DNA of 64,000 nt from Haliclystus octoradiatus (Eukaryota; Cnidaria; Staurozoa; Stauromedusae; Haliclystidae), in contig OU744449.1 in assembly GCA_916610825.1 (NCBI GenBank), positions 20,987,344-21,051,343 of the forward strand, written 5' to 3'. The notes under the pieces were generated by a model. It was given only the letters and a program-made list of their open reading frames with translations, was not told where the DNA came from and made no database searches. A program made the position numbers and the translations under genes. Positions 10,101 through 21,768 of this stretch are shown here, piece by piece; position 1 is the stretch's first letter; each line of letters opens with the position of its first letter.

Positions 10101-12984
10101 TACTTCTTCAGCATTTAAGAAGGATGATGGTATACTCTGTATACTCTGGATGTGAACTTGTGGATATAAGTCCCTACAACACCCTCACTCTCGCTCTTTA
10201 ATCCTTAAATACAAGTAAAATGATTTAATGTTATCATAGATTCAAAAATATTTTTATTCAAGGATCTCCCAAATAAAAAATCATGTGCGCCTACAGGACG
10301 ACGGTGTGATTTGATGTTATCATAGATTCAAAAATATTTTTATTCAAGGATCTCCCAAATAAAAAATCATGTGCGCCTACAGGACGACTGTGTTTGAAAT
10401 AAAATAAACATAGCTTTTTTGAAAACATTGTTTGTGCCTTGTGGAACAAAAGCAAAGAGAAGTGAGACACGTCTATAGGGCTCCTAAGAGTCTAGAAGTT
10501 TCATTGTTCTGAGAAGGGTCTGACAGACGTAGGAATCTTGGAATCCTAGATTCCAGAAGGTTAAAGCAAATTTAGAAGATAATTTTAATGATTTATCAAA
10601 CATCAACAAAAAAATTTGGAAGAAAATGTTGATATGCCTATAGGATTCCAGAAGGATGAACCTTTCGTCGGATGCTGGTTCTGAGATGGGATAAATAAAG
10701 TAAATTCAACAGCATTATCCCACATTGTAACCCTAGGGACTCAGGTATTAACAATAAGAAATAACAAAACGGCAAGGAACCCCCACGGAGGCTTATTGAG
10801 ATAATCATCAAAACTTTGGTTTACAAGGGTTCGACTTCACAACGGTTTAGACATATTCAGCTTCATTGAGAAAACGCAGAAAATCATGGAAAAAGCTTGC
10901 AAAATCCTTATAAACTCTTTATGGTCAGCCCTCATAATTATCAAAGTAATATAAACAGCAAGTTCTAACCCTGTTGGTTTGACACCTTAGTAATACCTAT
11001 AAAGTCAAACCTATTATAACAGTTAATTATTATAAAAACAGTCAACTCAATAAAGTGGCCACCTGTCTATGCAAATGTTTCATTTTCAAGTGAAACAACC
11101 CTGTATATAAAGGTCATCTGCATAATTAAACTTGAAATGCTGGTTCACTAACGATAACTTCAAGATCATCAAAGGATGTGAATGTTCATGAACTTTAGCA
11201 GTTCATGAACTATATTTTTATGAACAGTTCAAGAACATTCATGATCTTCAATTACAGTTCATGAATGCTCATAATCTTGGATTATAGTTCATGGACTTCG
11301 AATACTACAGTAGTTTATGAACCTTGAATGTCGTTTACGAATGATGACTTTGCAGTTCATCAAAGGTTTTATGAACGTTCATGAACGTTCATGAACCGAA
11401 AGAGTAAATGAATAATATCATTATGAACCATTTAAATTCACAGTTTATGAACTGTTCAAATTTAAGGAACGTTCATGAACTTGTCCAAAAGGGAGTGGTC
11501 AACCTACCCACTTCCCATAGCAGGCTGATATTATATATAGGTTTGATTGTACAACGTACATATTTTATTATGAAATATATGTAACCCAGCAGGTTGTTAT
11601 CAATGTTCCTTATTCATTATTCAACTTACTAGGAATATCATAGACCAGACTTGGACTCTCAACTATTCTGCTTTCAGTGAAAATTCCATTCAATTTGAAG
11701 ATGAATGCAACATTTTTGCCTCCTGTCCAGGCAGTTCCATCAACAATCTTCTGTACGATTGACTCAATGCCAAGAGTCTTTTGCTTAACACTTCTGTCCC
11801 CTGATGTAAGCCATGAAGGTGGTTTCCATGTTTTCTTTGCAACATTTCTATTCCATGATGCTATTGCACCATTGCAGGTTGTTGAATATCCAATATCAAA
11901 AACAGTGATATCAATGTCAACGTTTTCTGAACTAGGGTTATAAGCTGTAAACTGTAGGTGAGCTGTATTGATTCTTATCTGCTTCTCTGTATTTTGACTT
12001 GATTTAAATAGAATGCATACATTTACCAGGTCATTTCTTTCTGGTATAAGATATCTGCTTAATTTACCAGACCAATTCAATTCACCAACTTCTATAGTGT
12101 CATAATCTGAAAAACAGGTGGGTAAAAATACGCATCAAATCATGAATCAGTTAGAATTCCAATAGAAGAAATAGAACAAATAAATGACTTATTCATATAA
12201 TATAGCACACCAACCACTTGTGAAACTAGTCAAAGAAGTTTACAAATCGTCTGCTACACACAATTATATTAATAGGATTTCTATTGACATTTTATTGAAT
12301 GGCATCATTGTCATTATGGTATCATATTACATAAGGGCTGACGAGGATTAACACAATGGGAAGCTGTGAAGTATGATCCCTCAGTGACATAAAAGTACAA
12401 ATTTCACCCTGCTATGGAGTCCATGCACACTTTTTTCCCCATCGAAATGCAAAATTTGTTTGTGATATTTTAGAAATGAGTTTCAGAGCATAAACAAAAC
12501 TGGAAATAAGCTCTTTTTCATACTGTTTCCGCTGAAAAAGGTGGTTCATTAGTGCATGAATATGAAACTGTGAACTTTTCATGTAATGTTTCATAAACAG
12601 TTCATAAAATGCCAGTGAAAATGGGAAAAATGGTATGTTCATGAATATCTGATTCACTGGTTCACAACTAATCTTTGTGTGATGCGTATGAAATGTAGGT
12701 GAATTTCTCACAAGGTTATTGAACTGTTTTCGAGTTCATGAACTTTCTCACATACATTTTCAGGCTTCTTTATGAAAAAAAATAATCAAGTTTATAAAAC
12801 AGTTCATGCACTGCTTGTCAACTTTATGAGTTAGAATTGAGGGGCATTTAACGTTAATGAACTGTTCATGAACTGTTTTTAACAGGGGGACTAACTTTCT
12901 CTTAGCAACAACCATCGATAACTTACCAGCTACAATTCTGTGTGAAACATATAGAATTAATAACACCTGAGAAAGAAAAAACAA
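6965..12984 (-). CDS. Gene B: 5' end of a secreted or membrane TSP1-domain protein (4 exons, continues off the left edge)
   Basis: Four minus-strand exons chain in phase: 12927-12984, 11630-12106, 8372-8902 and 6965-7123. The ATG at 12984 opens a hydrophobic signal peptide (MFFLSQVLLILYVSHRIVA) and is followed by a strong donor GTAAGT. Exons 2 and 3 each encode one copy of the same large module, probably a beta-sandwich: an N-terminal Ile/Leu-rich half, a cysteine-to-tryptophan stretch, then a segment of the form TP-x-V-x-x-I-(I/V) leading to a W-x-x-(D/G) block. Exon 4 is a TSP1 repeat with WSAWGYC and paired cysteines. All internal exons are phase 1-1, typical of extracellular domain shuffling. 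The remainder lies left of the window, beyond the nested LINE/Gypsy block. The protein is extracellular at least in this part; a function cannot be assigned. Similar TSP1 content and orientation suggest kinship with gene A, which is an inference. Confidence 0.78.
7431..8130 (-). mobile_element. tRNA-derived SINE (type 2), split by a hAT-like insertion
   Basis: On the minus strand, 8130 to 7431 reads as a tRNA-like head with box A-like TAGTGTAGTGG and box B-like GGTTCAATCTC, then a body with a GGAAGGACATCC-type motif. The head is split by the element at 7578-8099. The second copy at 61797-61950 is uninterrupted and shows the original arrangement. Confidence 0.72.
7578..8099. mobile_element. 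Non-autonomous hAT-like element, 8-bp TSD
   Basis: The 522-bp element starts CAGGGCCGTCCC and ends in the near-perfect inverted copy GGCACGGCCCTG. It is flanked by 8-bp duplications GCCCTGAC (7570-7577) and ACCCTGAC (8100-8107), which match at 7 of 8 positions. CAGGG termini with 8-bp duplications are typical of the hAT superfamily. No transposase is encoded. Confidence 0.78.
8136..8272 (+). repeat. SINE type 1 body fragment
   Basis: Diverged copy of the body seen intact at 23366-23725, including GATCTGCAG, GCTGAGATCTG and GCGCCTTCGGTAAGGC. It lies directly beside the type 2 SINE in gene B intron 3. Confidence 0.65.
8372..8902 (-). CDS. Gene B exon 3: second large beta-type module
   Basis: The 531-nt exon (177 codons, phase 1-1) has the acceptor TTTTTAG and the donor G|GTAAGA. 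The translation shows LNLWVEVIGQG, CIYGNQNS, VRWTIKN, TTPNVIAIINEL and APTLQC. The C-terminal half matches the layout of exon 2, so the two exons look like a duplication. Confidence 0.78.
10221..10392. repeat. 86-bp tandem duplication
   Basis: Two adjacent 86-bp copies (10221-10306 and 10307-10392) appear to differ at one base (TTAATG versus TTGATG). Each contains CAAAAATATTTTTATTCAAG and ends CCTACAGGACGAC. The near identity implies a recent duplication. Confidence 0.85.
10515..10676. mobile_element. Diverged relative of the AGGGTCCGAC MITE
   Basis: The left end AGGGTCTGACAGAC and the right end TTTCGTCGGATGCT are imperfect inverted repeats, with TTCCAGAAGG inside both arms. The arrangement matches the MITE at 5811-6023. 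Confidence 0.5.
10960..11140. repeat. Fragment of the foldback family seen at 19238-21768
   Basis: CTATTATAACAG, GTGGCCACCTGTCTAT and CCCTGTATATAAAGGTCATC resemble the inner arm sequence of the large foldback element. They also pair in inverted orientation with 14640-14800. Confidence 0.5.
11186..11486. repeat. GTTCATGAAC palindrome cluster 1
   Basis: At least five perfect copies of the 10-bp palindrome GTTCATGAAC plus many one-mismatch copies lie within 300 bp. At 11372-11396 the units abut, giving five alternating GAA/TTC pentamers, which is the heat-shock-element layout. Confidence 0.8.
11630..12106 (-). CDS. Gene B exon 2: first large beta-type module
   Basis: The 477-nt exon (159 codons, phase 1-1) is flanked by the acceptor TTTTTCAG and the donor A|GTAAGT. 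The translation contains WSGKLSRYLIP, a central CNGAIASWNR and a late IVDGTAWTGGKN segment. It resembles exon 3 in layout. Modules of this kind occur in extracellular proteins, but I cannot name the family with confidence. Confidence 0.78.
12107..12926. repeat. Gene B intron 1 with GTTCATGAAC palindrome cluster 2
   Basis: Intron 1 is 820 bp. Between about 12555 and 12880 it carries repeated TTCATGAA units, including perfect GTTCATGAAC near 12733 and 12865. This is the closest cluster to the gene B start codon, on its downstream side. Confidence 0.7.
12927..12984 (-). CDS. Gene B exon 1: start codon and signal peptide
   Basis: The ATG at 12984-12982 starts 19 codons of a hydrophobic leader. 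The exon ends in phase 1 at the donor G|GTAAGT. The split codon completes to Asp with exon 2 (G + AT), so the mature protein begins near ADYDTIEVG. Confidence 0.78.
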
Positions 12985-13467
12985 TAAACTACAAGTTAAA
13001 TTAAGTTGTAGTCTATATTGAATATAAGCAAGATAAACAGTAAAATATTGTATGCTCTGTTTCAGACTGGGTAAATATTTAATAATGGAATTGTCAGGAT
13101 TCGACCGCTTTTCCCACCATTAAATGATTACAATACTATCATAAACACACATTCAAACTACAGTATTAAGTCAATCATGGCAGGGACATTGATATCCTCA
13201 ATGTCATTGTGGTGAATTCCTTACAGTTTTTTTATAATGTAGCTAAGCATTCTTCAAATCGTAAAATGAGATAATCGCCAATCTGAATATAAGTAGGCTA
13301 GGCTTCTAGACTTGACGGATATAAATGAAGCAAAATTTTCAATAACAAGTTAGTTGAAAAGTTAGCATTGCTAACTGATATTGGGCGATTTTAGATTATG
13401 TGAAATGTGAATTAAAACATAATGTTGCCTGTGTTACAAGAATTGCACTCTTCCTATCCTGCCATAA

Positions 13468-13605
13468 ATGTGTGTGGACGGTGTCGCCCTACCGAAGGCA
13501 CCCGTACCACTCCTCTATTTCTAGAGAAGTGGCTCTTTTCGCTAAGAGCAATGATGTTAAACGCTCCTTAGATCTCAGCCGCGACACTGCAGATCAATCC
13601 TGCCA
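13468..13605 (-). repeat. SINE type 1 body copy, minus strand
   Basis: Reverse complement of the body at 23580-23720: GGTGTCGCCCTACCGAAGGC, then the CTCCTCTATTTCTAGAG hairpin and the CTTAGATCTCAGCCGCGACA block. The tRNA-like head is absent, so the copy is 5' truncated. Confidence 0.75.
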
Positions 13606-14639
13606 TGATAACTGCCAAATAACACAGTTCGAAACAAAACACGTCAAGAATGCTAACATGGTAAACATAAGGTCTCAATAACTATCAAATATGAAATTAC
13701 AAGAGAACTAATTATGAATTATTAATAATTTAAGAGGTAGGCCTAAGGCCTATATATAATAAAGTTAGATTTATCTAATAGCAGTTAAAACAGTGCTCAA
13801 TGACAAAATTTGACAAAGCAATGAATAATAATAATGGCGATTGATTGAAAGAATAGGCCTACACATGTTTTATTGTACCTAAAAATTCCACGCATATTGC
13901 AATCTTCAGATGATTTTCATCAATGAAAAATTTACATTAAATTGCTCAATGCTCTCCTGTATCAGCTATATACGAGGTGACGGGCCCTACTGTTTAAAGG
14001 TGTATAATGAGAAAAAGAGAAGCATTTCCTTTAAATAGCAGTTAACAATTATGTTTTAAATTCTTTGAAGTTTAGACATATAAAATCTGTGACATTTACT
14101 GATTAGTTCAAATATTTTTGTAGTAAAGGCTCGTTTGAGCATATAATGTGAAATTTCTTTAATAAACATAAATGCCATTTTTTTGATATGTTGTTGTTAG
14201 CTCATTGCACTGTTGATCGGTGACCTTTTGATTTGGTAATTGTAAATTGCTGAGCAACTGATAGAATAGTTTTTGTTGTAAATAGTTTTCATTTTGTCAA
14301 ATTAATTGTGTTTGATTGTTCTTTTGATGAAATATGTGATTGTGTTATTCTATTTTGTATATGGTTGTAATAAAGTGTGGGACAATATATGCAAATGAGA
14401 TTAAGGCTTTGCCTAACACTGGTTTTTAGCATTCTTCTGTTTGTGGCAATAAGATTCAGACAAGGTTTTTGATTAAACAAAATAGAGAAATTTGGCTAAA
14501 CTGGTTGTTCTCTTGTTGTTATTCGTCTGTGGTCACATGCAAGAATCAAAATTCTGTCATTTTTGACTATTGATACAAATTGATACAGTCCTTTATATTG
14601 GTTTGTGAGGTTCATTGAATACACTGAAGCCTTATATAA

Positions 14640-14800
14640 CACCCAGCTACGAGAGCTAGATAAATTGACCACTACATGCAGGTGACCTTTATATTCAGGG
14701 TTGATTCAATAGAAAATATTATTTTATACATACAAGGAGTGACCATTATAGACAGGTTACCCCTTTATAGAGGTGACCGCTGTAACAGGTTCGACTGTAG
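14640..14800. repeat. Foldback-family fragment
   Basis: GATTCAATAGAAAATATTATT, GACCATTATAGACAGGT and GCTGTAACAGGTTCGACTGTA match the right arm at 20860-20960. In inverted orientation it matches 11040-11130. Confidence 0.55.
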
Positions 14801-15384
14801 CAATCAATATCTTTGTCCTTTAACTCCCAAAGATGTTTTGATAGCTTTGTAGCCTACTTGTGCTATATTTCCTGTGCTTAATGTTCCTTTCTTTGTTCTA
14901 GGCATGGTGACTTTGTAGATAATTCCTTCGATTTGGCATTTGTTGCAAAATGGACACAATTCTCAGTGTCTGTAAACTGTGTATGTGCATACTTTTCACA
15001 TAAATTTTCATAAATGTTTACATTTTACTGCGATCTCAGAAAGGATGTTAAAGCCGTCCAATATTCGTGCCATCTATTGTCACGCGTAGCACTACAGGAT
15101 GAGTCTAGACTGCAAGGACAGACATTTGATCTAATATTCTGATTGTATTTGCAAGACATTGATTTGTGTCTCCGCCAGCCCTTATTCAGATTCCCTGAAA
15201 TCAAGAGCAGCTTTGAACTGTTTGTAAGAGAGCTGATATCCCTTTTGAGTATAGGCCTACTCAGTATTCTGCAAACATACATTGCTTGCATTTTTTCTGA
15301 TTCACAAATTCATCAGCTACTCAAGAACAGTTTTAATTCATTTCTCACAGAATTCTTGTAAAACAAATATTCCATGAACTCAGA

Positions 15385-15680
15385 TATTACAAAGTTACGT
15401 CATAAACTCAATTAAATTCATTGGTAAATTTTTTTGACTTTCATGAAACGTTCATGAACTTTTCCAGTTCATGAACCTTTGTCAAGTTCATGAACTCTCA
15501 TTGAATGCTTAATTTGATCAACCATTCACAGAGAATTCATGAACCAGTTCATGAACTTTGGGAAAGGTTCATGAACTGTCAACCAAAACTTGAGTTCATG
15601 AACTTTGTGTTCATGAACCTAGATTGACAAACTTTTCACGGACAGTTCATGATCAGTTCATGAACTTTTCACAAAGTTAC
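15385..15680. repeat. GTTCATGAAC palindrome cluster 3
   Basis: The densest cluster: at least eight perfect GTTCATGAAC copies lie between about 15445 and 15670, with variable 5-30 bp spacing and several degenerate copies. Confidence 0.82.
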
Positions 15681-16458
15681 TGGTGTTACTGGTGCAGCTC
15701 ATAGCGCACTATGATTGTGTTGCAGTTAAATATTTTACTCAGACCGCTTGACTTGGGAAAATGCTTTTCAACAAGGTTCAGAAAATTCTGGTCTACATTT
15801 GTTTGACCTAGGAGGTAGGTGTCCAAATGTTTTGCATGACGAAATGTGCATTTTACCAAAAAAAGGGTTGACAACAACATTGTACAATGAAAATATTTTT
15901 GCTGAAAGGTGCTGTTTATGTAGGGTCTGCTCCTGTCGTCCTTGTATGGCTCCGGCGCCCCTGGGCGTGATATAAAATCCATATAACTAATTATATGATT
16001 GATTAATCAAAGAGGTATATATATATATAATATTGTAATCGCCAATTCCTAAAAATTAACTTTCAACGAATTATATATTCTACTGCGCATGCTCATAATA
16101 TATTGCATAGCGCAATTAAACTTTAGTTGGCAAAATATCACCGAAAGAACAACAACAACTTTCCACCATCGGACACACGGTATGAATTTTTTACATTAAT
16201 TATAACAATAATCTTACATATCTATATATTCAATCTTTTCATAGAATTTTATTAGTATTTTAACATCACTTTCATTTATTTCATTTTTATAGTTCAAAAC
16301 GATAAAACGGTAAATCGTAAACAGAGAAAACAACATATAGTATTGTTATCGCAACAAATGGTGTCTATTTATTGTGTCTATCCTATCATTCTAATGTTAC
16401 TGTCATTCGCCGCGCCAACTCAGTGAAAGTAATAAGAACTGGCGGTTATAAATATATT

Positions 16459-16611
16459 ATAATAAAAGGAGTCAAAGACTACACATTTAAAATTGTTACT
16501 AATAGTTTCATGCTTACGCAATCATCAGACAAATAAACTTTGGTTGATGATTACATAAGCAAGAAACTATTGGTAACAATAATGAATGTATCCTTTTATT
16601 ATATTTAGCTC
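16459..16611. repeat. Short hairpin (MITE-like) element
   Basis: Arms running from ATAATAAAAGGAG inward through TTGTTACTAATAGTTTC are mirrored by GAAACTATTGGTAACAA and TCCTTTTATTAT. The roughly 150-bp unit folds back on itself. No coding content. Confidence 0.65.
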
Positions 16612-16651
16612 TGTCAAATGATATCGAGCACTATTTTTTGCTATTAGATAA

Positions 16652-18882
16652 TCTACTATATAAACGTCGATGTATGTCTGTCTGTATTAACAGTATTCGA
16701 GATTCACGCTTCTCCTGGTAAACGTATCAAAACCAAACTTTTCGTGAGGTATCATATAATTATTTGTCACAACATAGGCCATGTTTCGTGTCCGTATCTT
16801 TATATTCCTTCAATTGACGGTCCGAAGCGTAATTTTTTCGTAGGATTTTTCTTGCGGCTCCACAGAAAGAACGAATGACATTCTCATGTTCGTCACGCTT
16901 CGTATTTCACACCCGACTGACATTCAGTTCTATCGTTTATTTATCAATTGGGCTATTTCCGCTCATGCATTTATCTTTCATCATTCATTTAGGATTGAAT
17001 CCAATGATTTGTTTATGATTGTATTTTTAGTAGATTATACTAAATACAATGTAATAGAGAATGAAATTCAAAATGATGTTTTTATTCGAAAATTTATTAA
17101 TTCAATGTTTTGATATCTTAATTTAAAGTTGATATCGCCCAGTGCAGTCGCTCTGTTTTGTTTACTTCGTTTTGTAATTCAGAACGTTCGCCGCTCTGTT
17201 TTGTCAACATCGTTTTGTAATTCAGAACGTTCGTCGCTCTGGTTTGTTTACATCATTTTGTAATTCAAAACCTATTTAAAACCAACGTTCGAATCGAATC
17301 ATTCGCCATGCAACTTGACACCTACATAATATACTCATGATCTACGACTATGTGTAGCCTCCTGATCTTTTGTTTTCATTTGCTTGGATGGGAAAAAATC
17401 GGCAAAATCTGATTAATCGACTGATTGTTATGACTGATTGGCGGCAAACTAATCGGCATCGAACATCGGTAAATTTCATCATCGTCTCACCCCTAAAACA
17501 GATGTCTGCAATTATATAATAGACTGTTATACATTTTACTGGAGATATTGAATATTAGCTGTATTTATTAACTTTCCTTCAAGCATTCTTAATGTAAGAA
17601 ATTGACTTTGTCAATCAATTCTCAAATATTTATTTGCTGTATAAAATTTTCAACAATGAGAATGCCCAGAATAAATGATGATGATAAAAAATGCGTGTGC
17701 AATGCGGTATGTACTTTATCCGCTAATACTATACAGCCCCCCCTCATATTTATTCGTGACGCGGTATTGGCCTATATTTTGAGCGTGAATTCGTGAAAAG
17801 GCAATTTTTATACGCCTTATTACGTGAATGAAAGTTTTTGCGTTATACTAAATATAAACCTATTTAAAAAGCTTTTGAGGACTTTTGAGTTATAGAATAG
17901 GGGTTTTCAGAGATTGTGACATCACATTTTGAAAATATTTCTCGAAGGTGCACCCCTGGACCCCAATTGCATACTTGCGATTTACACTTTTCAATTTCTG
18001 TAAAACACATTTCTTTCGGCTATAATAATTTCGCCACTGAAGCTCGAAAATGTTTCAAATCCGAATGGTCTAAATTAAATCGTCATCAAGGGTTATTGGG
18101 TGAATATGTGAGAATTGAAATTTTTACTGCGTTATGCGTGGAGTTGCGAAAATTAAGTGCATGTTTGTGTTATTGCCAGGGTACATAGGGGCCCCTATAC
18201 AGTAAGATCAAAATGATTCATTTTACACGACAGATATTTGAAAAACGATTTGATTTAACTAAATTATTGATTATGTTATTCAGCTATTTACGCAATTCAG
18301 AGAAAAACAGCAATTATATCGTTATTCATAAACCAACATAAATATTTTAAGGATATTTTAAATATTTCAGCAATTCATCAGATCTTATATATGAGCCTCA
18401 GCCTATTAGTATAATGAGCGTAGTTATATTCAATTTGTTTAAAAGTGGCCTATAAATGACTGCATCGCCATGACCTGAGTGATGCCTCGGAAAAGAAATT
18501 CAAATCTTAGTCAAACTTTTTTGAATCAGACCAATAAAAATTTGACATGTGTGGTTCACAATCCTTGGTGTTGTTAAATCTAAGCTTATGGAACACTTTG
18601 AAGCCATATTTAGATGGACATTTTGGAAAAAAGTACTTTTAGGTTATCTATGTTATCTTCTTAATTTTGTTATCTTACGAAGAATAATATTATCTCTATA
18701 TATATAAATACATCAGTTTTTGCTCAAACACTGATAATTTCATGGTTCATGTTAACATGCAAATTAATTGTCAATCTACTATATCAATCACAATTCGAAG
18801 TACAAGTGCATTATTTTTCAACTTCTAGCAATTAATGTTCTGTGTTTAAATTTCACCCAGCGGAGCGGGTACACATCACTAG
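16652..18882 (+). mobile_element. Helitron, non-autonomous, 2.2 kb
   Basis: The 5' end begins TCTACTATATAAACG, the usual Helitron TC start. The 3' end is a short hairpin (ACCCAGCGGAGCGGGT, 18854-18870) followed by ACACATCA and the terminal CTAG. It lies between an A (16651) and a T (18883), the expected AT target with no duplication. I see no Rep/helicase open frame. A three-unit 43-bp minisatellite lies inside at 17150-17272. Confidence 0.78.
17150..17272 (+). repeat. 43-bp minisatellite inside the Helitron
   Basis: Three units start at 17150, 17193 and 17236, each opening GCTCTG(G/T)TTTGT and containing TTTTGTAATTCA. The spacing is 43 bp both times. Confidence 0.85.
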
Positions 18883-19237
18883 TATCTAATATAATATATT
18901 ATAATATAATTTTCAGATGATTTGCGTTTAAAGAGTTTCAAAACAATTTTAAGGCGATATAAGTGCGCAGACTGGACCTTTAATAGAAATAACAAAGTTT
19001 CCTCGTTTGTAATTGCAGACTGGACCTCTAAAAACAGTGTTTTGAAAAATAAAATGTCATAATATTACCTTACCAGCTTACCTTGGCATAATAAGTCAAC
19101 TAAACTGTAATTAGGCTACCATCTTCAAACATTGGATATTTCAATTACAAAAACAACTTCTTCGGCCGATATCAATGATAACATCCTCAATAGAGAATTT
19201 ATGTTTTGGTTGATCTCAGTCCTCATAGTCAGTTACA

Positions 19238-21768
19238 GACAGTTATAGTACAGTCATTATAAAAAATGACCTCACACAAATTGCAACAGAAGCATTTTTC
19301 ATCAATTCTAGGGTCAAATTTTATGCTTAACAACATATCCAAAATGTTTCGAAATCGGAGTAGGCAAAATGCCTTAATTTTGCAATTTGATTTACGGCAT
19401 TCCCAGTAGAAACATGAAAGCGAGGCTGTCCTTTTTTAGTGTAATCATGTGATTTAATTTGAGAGAAAAATATCAGGAATAGTAGCCTTGCATCATTTAG
19501 CACATATAATGTGCTTAAAATTTCTTTACTGTCACCATGTATCAAATTACCAAAACGAGGCTATATATGAAGATTAAACAAATCGACATAGAAAAACTAG
19601 AAAAACATATACACAGTAAGTGAAAAATGTTATTCATTATATTTTAACATTCCACTAGCAGTATAGATCATGTAAATACTTTATTTATCTTATTTAGAAA
19701 ATTTAATTAGGTAATATACATTGTCCACAATGAACAATTTTAGGCAAATGCATGGGGATATCATAGTCGCAATTATATTTGACAGAAATTGACCATTACG
19801 ATTTGATGATAGGCCTGAAGAAAAACAGCAGAAAATGATATCCAATAGAAATGTTAAATTAAATTAAACTAACGAGCTAATACCTTTTACTTCTTGACAG
19901 GAAATCAATTAACTTTGTATATAGACTACAGTTATCCAGTCGTTTATGTTACTAATTTAGCCATGGAATGAAAATTGAACATGGAACTTCACCCAAAGGT
20001 TATGCCCAAAATGTTGACTATATCCTATACACATATACAATCAAACCTGCTATATAACAGCCATCTCTATACAGCGACCACCTGTCTAAAGTGGTCACTC
20101 TTGCAATGTCTTGAAATAGTATTTTCTATTAAATCAAAGATTGATGAGCTTGGCTGTAGTTTTGGTGATTTCCTCTTTTTCAGTCCTTGGTTTCTCTGAG
20201 CAGACAAAGGAAGCTCGTATGGAGAAAATGGTCCATAGTCAATGAACTCGTATGAATAGTCCATGAACAGTTCATGAACATTGTTATTGAATGCTCCCGA
20301 GTTTTCATTTATTATAAATTATACAATTTATAAATTAATTCAGCAGTTCATGAACTGCTTATAAATTGTTCATGAAACTTTGCCGTTTAACATTTATGAA
20401 CTATTTTTCCACAGAAGATTTTTATACAACAGATTTGATACATCCCCTGCAAAACGTTCAGGAGTTCAAAAGCTTAGAACAATTCATGAACTATTCAAAA
20501 ACAGCTCATGAACCTTCACGGACAGTTCATAAACAATCCATGAAAACTTTGGACCATTTAACGTTCATGAACTGTTCATGGACTGTTCATTAACTCCTGA
20601 ACTGTTTTTCGCAGGGATATTATGAAGAGCTGCCAAACACATATTGTGAACCCTACAGTTTTACTCACTTGTATTCGAAGTTTCGAAAATATGTTAACCA
20701 TTATTGATTAAAATGAATGGAGAGCTAATGGTCGGGGAAATTTGCAAATTTCAAAAGTGGCACAAATTATTTGCTTTATACAAGTTTCCTTTATCTGCTC
20801 AGACGAACCAAGAACTAGAAAAAGAGTAACTCACTAAAACTGCAGCCAAGCTCATCAATCTTCGATTCAATAGAAAATACTATTTCAGAACATTGCAAGA
20901 GCGACCACTTCAGACAGGTGGTCGCTGTATTGGGACGGCTGTTATAACAGGTCCGATTGTATATGTGTATAGTATATAGTTAACATTTTGGGCATAACCT
21001 TTAGATGAAGTTCCTGTGTTCAATTTTCATTCCATTGTTAAATTAGTAACATAAACGAGTGGGTAACTGTAGTCTATATACGAAGTTGCATTGATTTCGT
21101 GTCGATGATTAATGAAGGTATTAGTTCTTTAGTTTAATTTAATTTGACGTTTCTATTGCATATCTTATTCTGCTATTATATGCAGGACTATCATCAAATC
21201 GTAATAGTCAATTTCTGTCAAAAATAATGGCGACCATGAACATTCCTAGGCATTTGCCTGAAATTGTTCGTTGTGAACAATGTATATTACCTGGTTGTAT
21301 TTTCTAAATAAGATAAATTAAGTATTTACATGATCTATACTGCTAGTAGAATGTTAAAATATAATGAATAACATTTTTTACTTACTGTATATATCTTTTT
21401 CTAGTTTTCCTATGTCGATTTGTTTAATCTTCATACATAGCCTCGTTTTGATAATTTGATACATAGTGACAGTAAAGAAATCTTAAGCACATTTTATGAG
21501 CTAAATGATGCAGGGCTATAATTTCTGATGGTATTCCTTCAAATTAAATCACATGATTGCACTGAAACTGGACAGCCTCGCTTTCATGTTTCTACTGGAA
21601 TTGCCATAAATCAAATTGCGAAATTAAGGCATTTTGCCTACTCCGATTTCGGAACATTTTAGATATGTTGATAAGCATAACATTTGACCCTAGAATTGTT
21701 AAAAAATGCTTCTGTTGCAATTTGTGTGAGGTTAAGGCTTATATTGGCTTAAAATGACTGTACTATTA
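19238..21768. mobile_element. Large foldback element with inverted arms near 1 kb
   Basis: The left arm (about 19238-20221) and right arm (about 20772-21768) are inverted copies. Outer ends pair through GACTGTACTAT and CAATTTGTGTGAGGT, middles through CGAGGCTGTCC and GGACAGCCTCG, and inner ends through GAGCAGA(C/T)AAAGGAA. The 550-bp centre carries a GTTCATGAAC cluster. No transposase is encoded. Small indels and substitutions separate the arms. Confidence 0.82.
20255..20610. repeat. GTTCATGAAC palindrome cluster 4 (centre of the foldback)
   Basis: Perfect copies lie near 20263, 20345 and 20563, with many near copies (TTCATGAA, TTCATAAA) between them. It forms the loop region between the two inverted arms. 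Confidence 0.75.

Larger units (their letters stand above)
8903..11629. other. Gene B intron 2 (2.7 kb)
   Basis: Intron sequence holding the 86-bp tandem duplication (10221-10392), a small MITE (10515-10676), a foldback fragment (10960-11140) and a GTTCATGAAC cluster (11186-11486). I see no exon between 8903 and 10220. Confidence 0.6.
12985..16458. other. Intergenic region upstream of gene B
   Basis: No supported exon is present. It holds a minus-strand SINE type 1 body (13468-13605), a foldback fragment (14640-14800) and GTTCATGAAC cluster 3 (15385-15680). The stretch just above 12984 would hold the gene B promoter, but I recognise no specific element in it. Confidence 0.55.

Noticed and set aside
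15686..15982. Overlapping open frames on both strands of 75-98 codons
   Set aside because: No recognisable domain or splice context, and the region borders a palindrome cluster.
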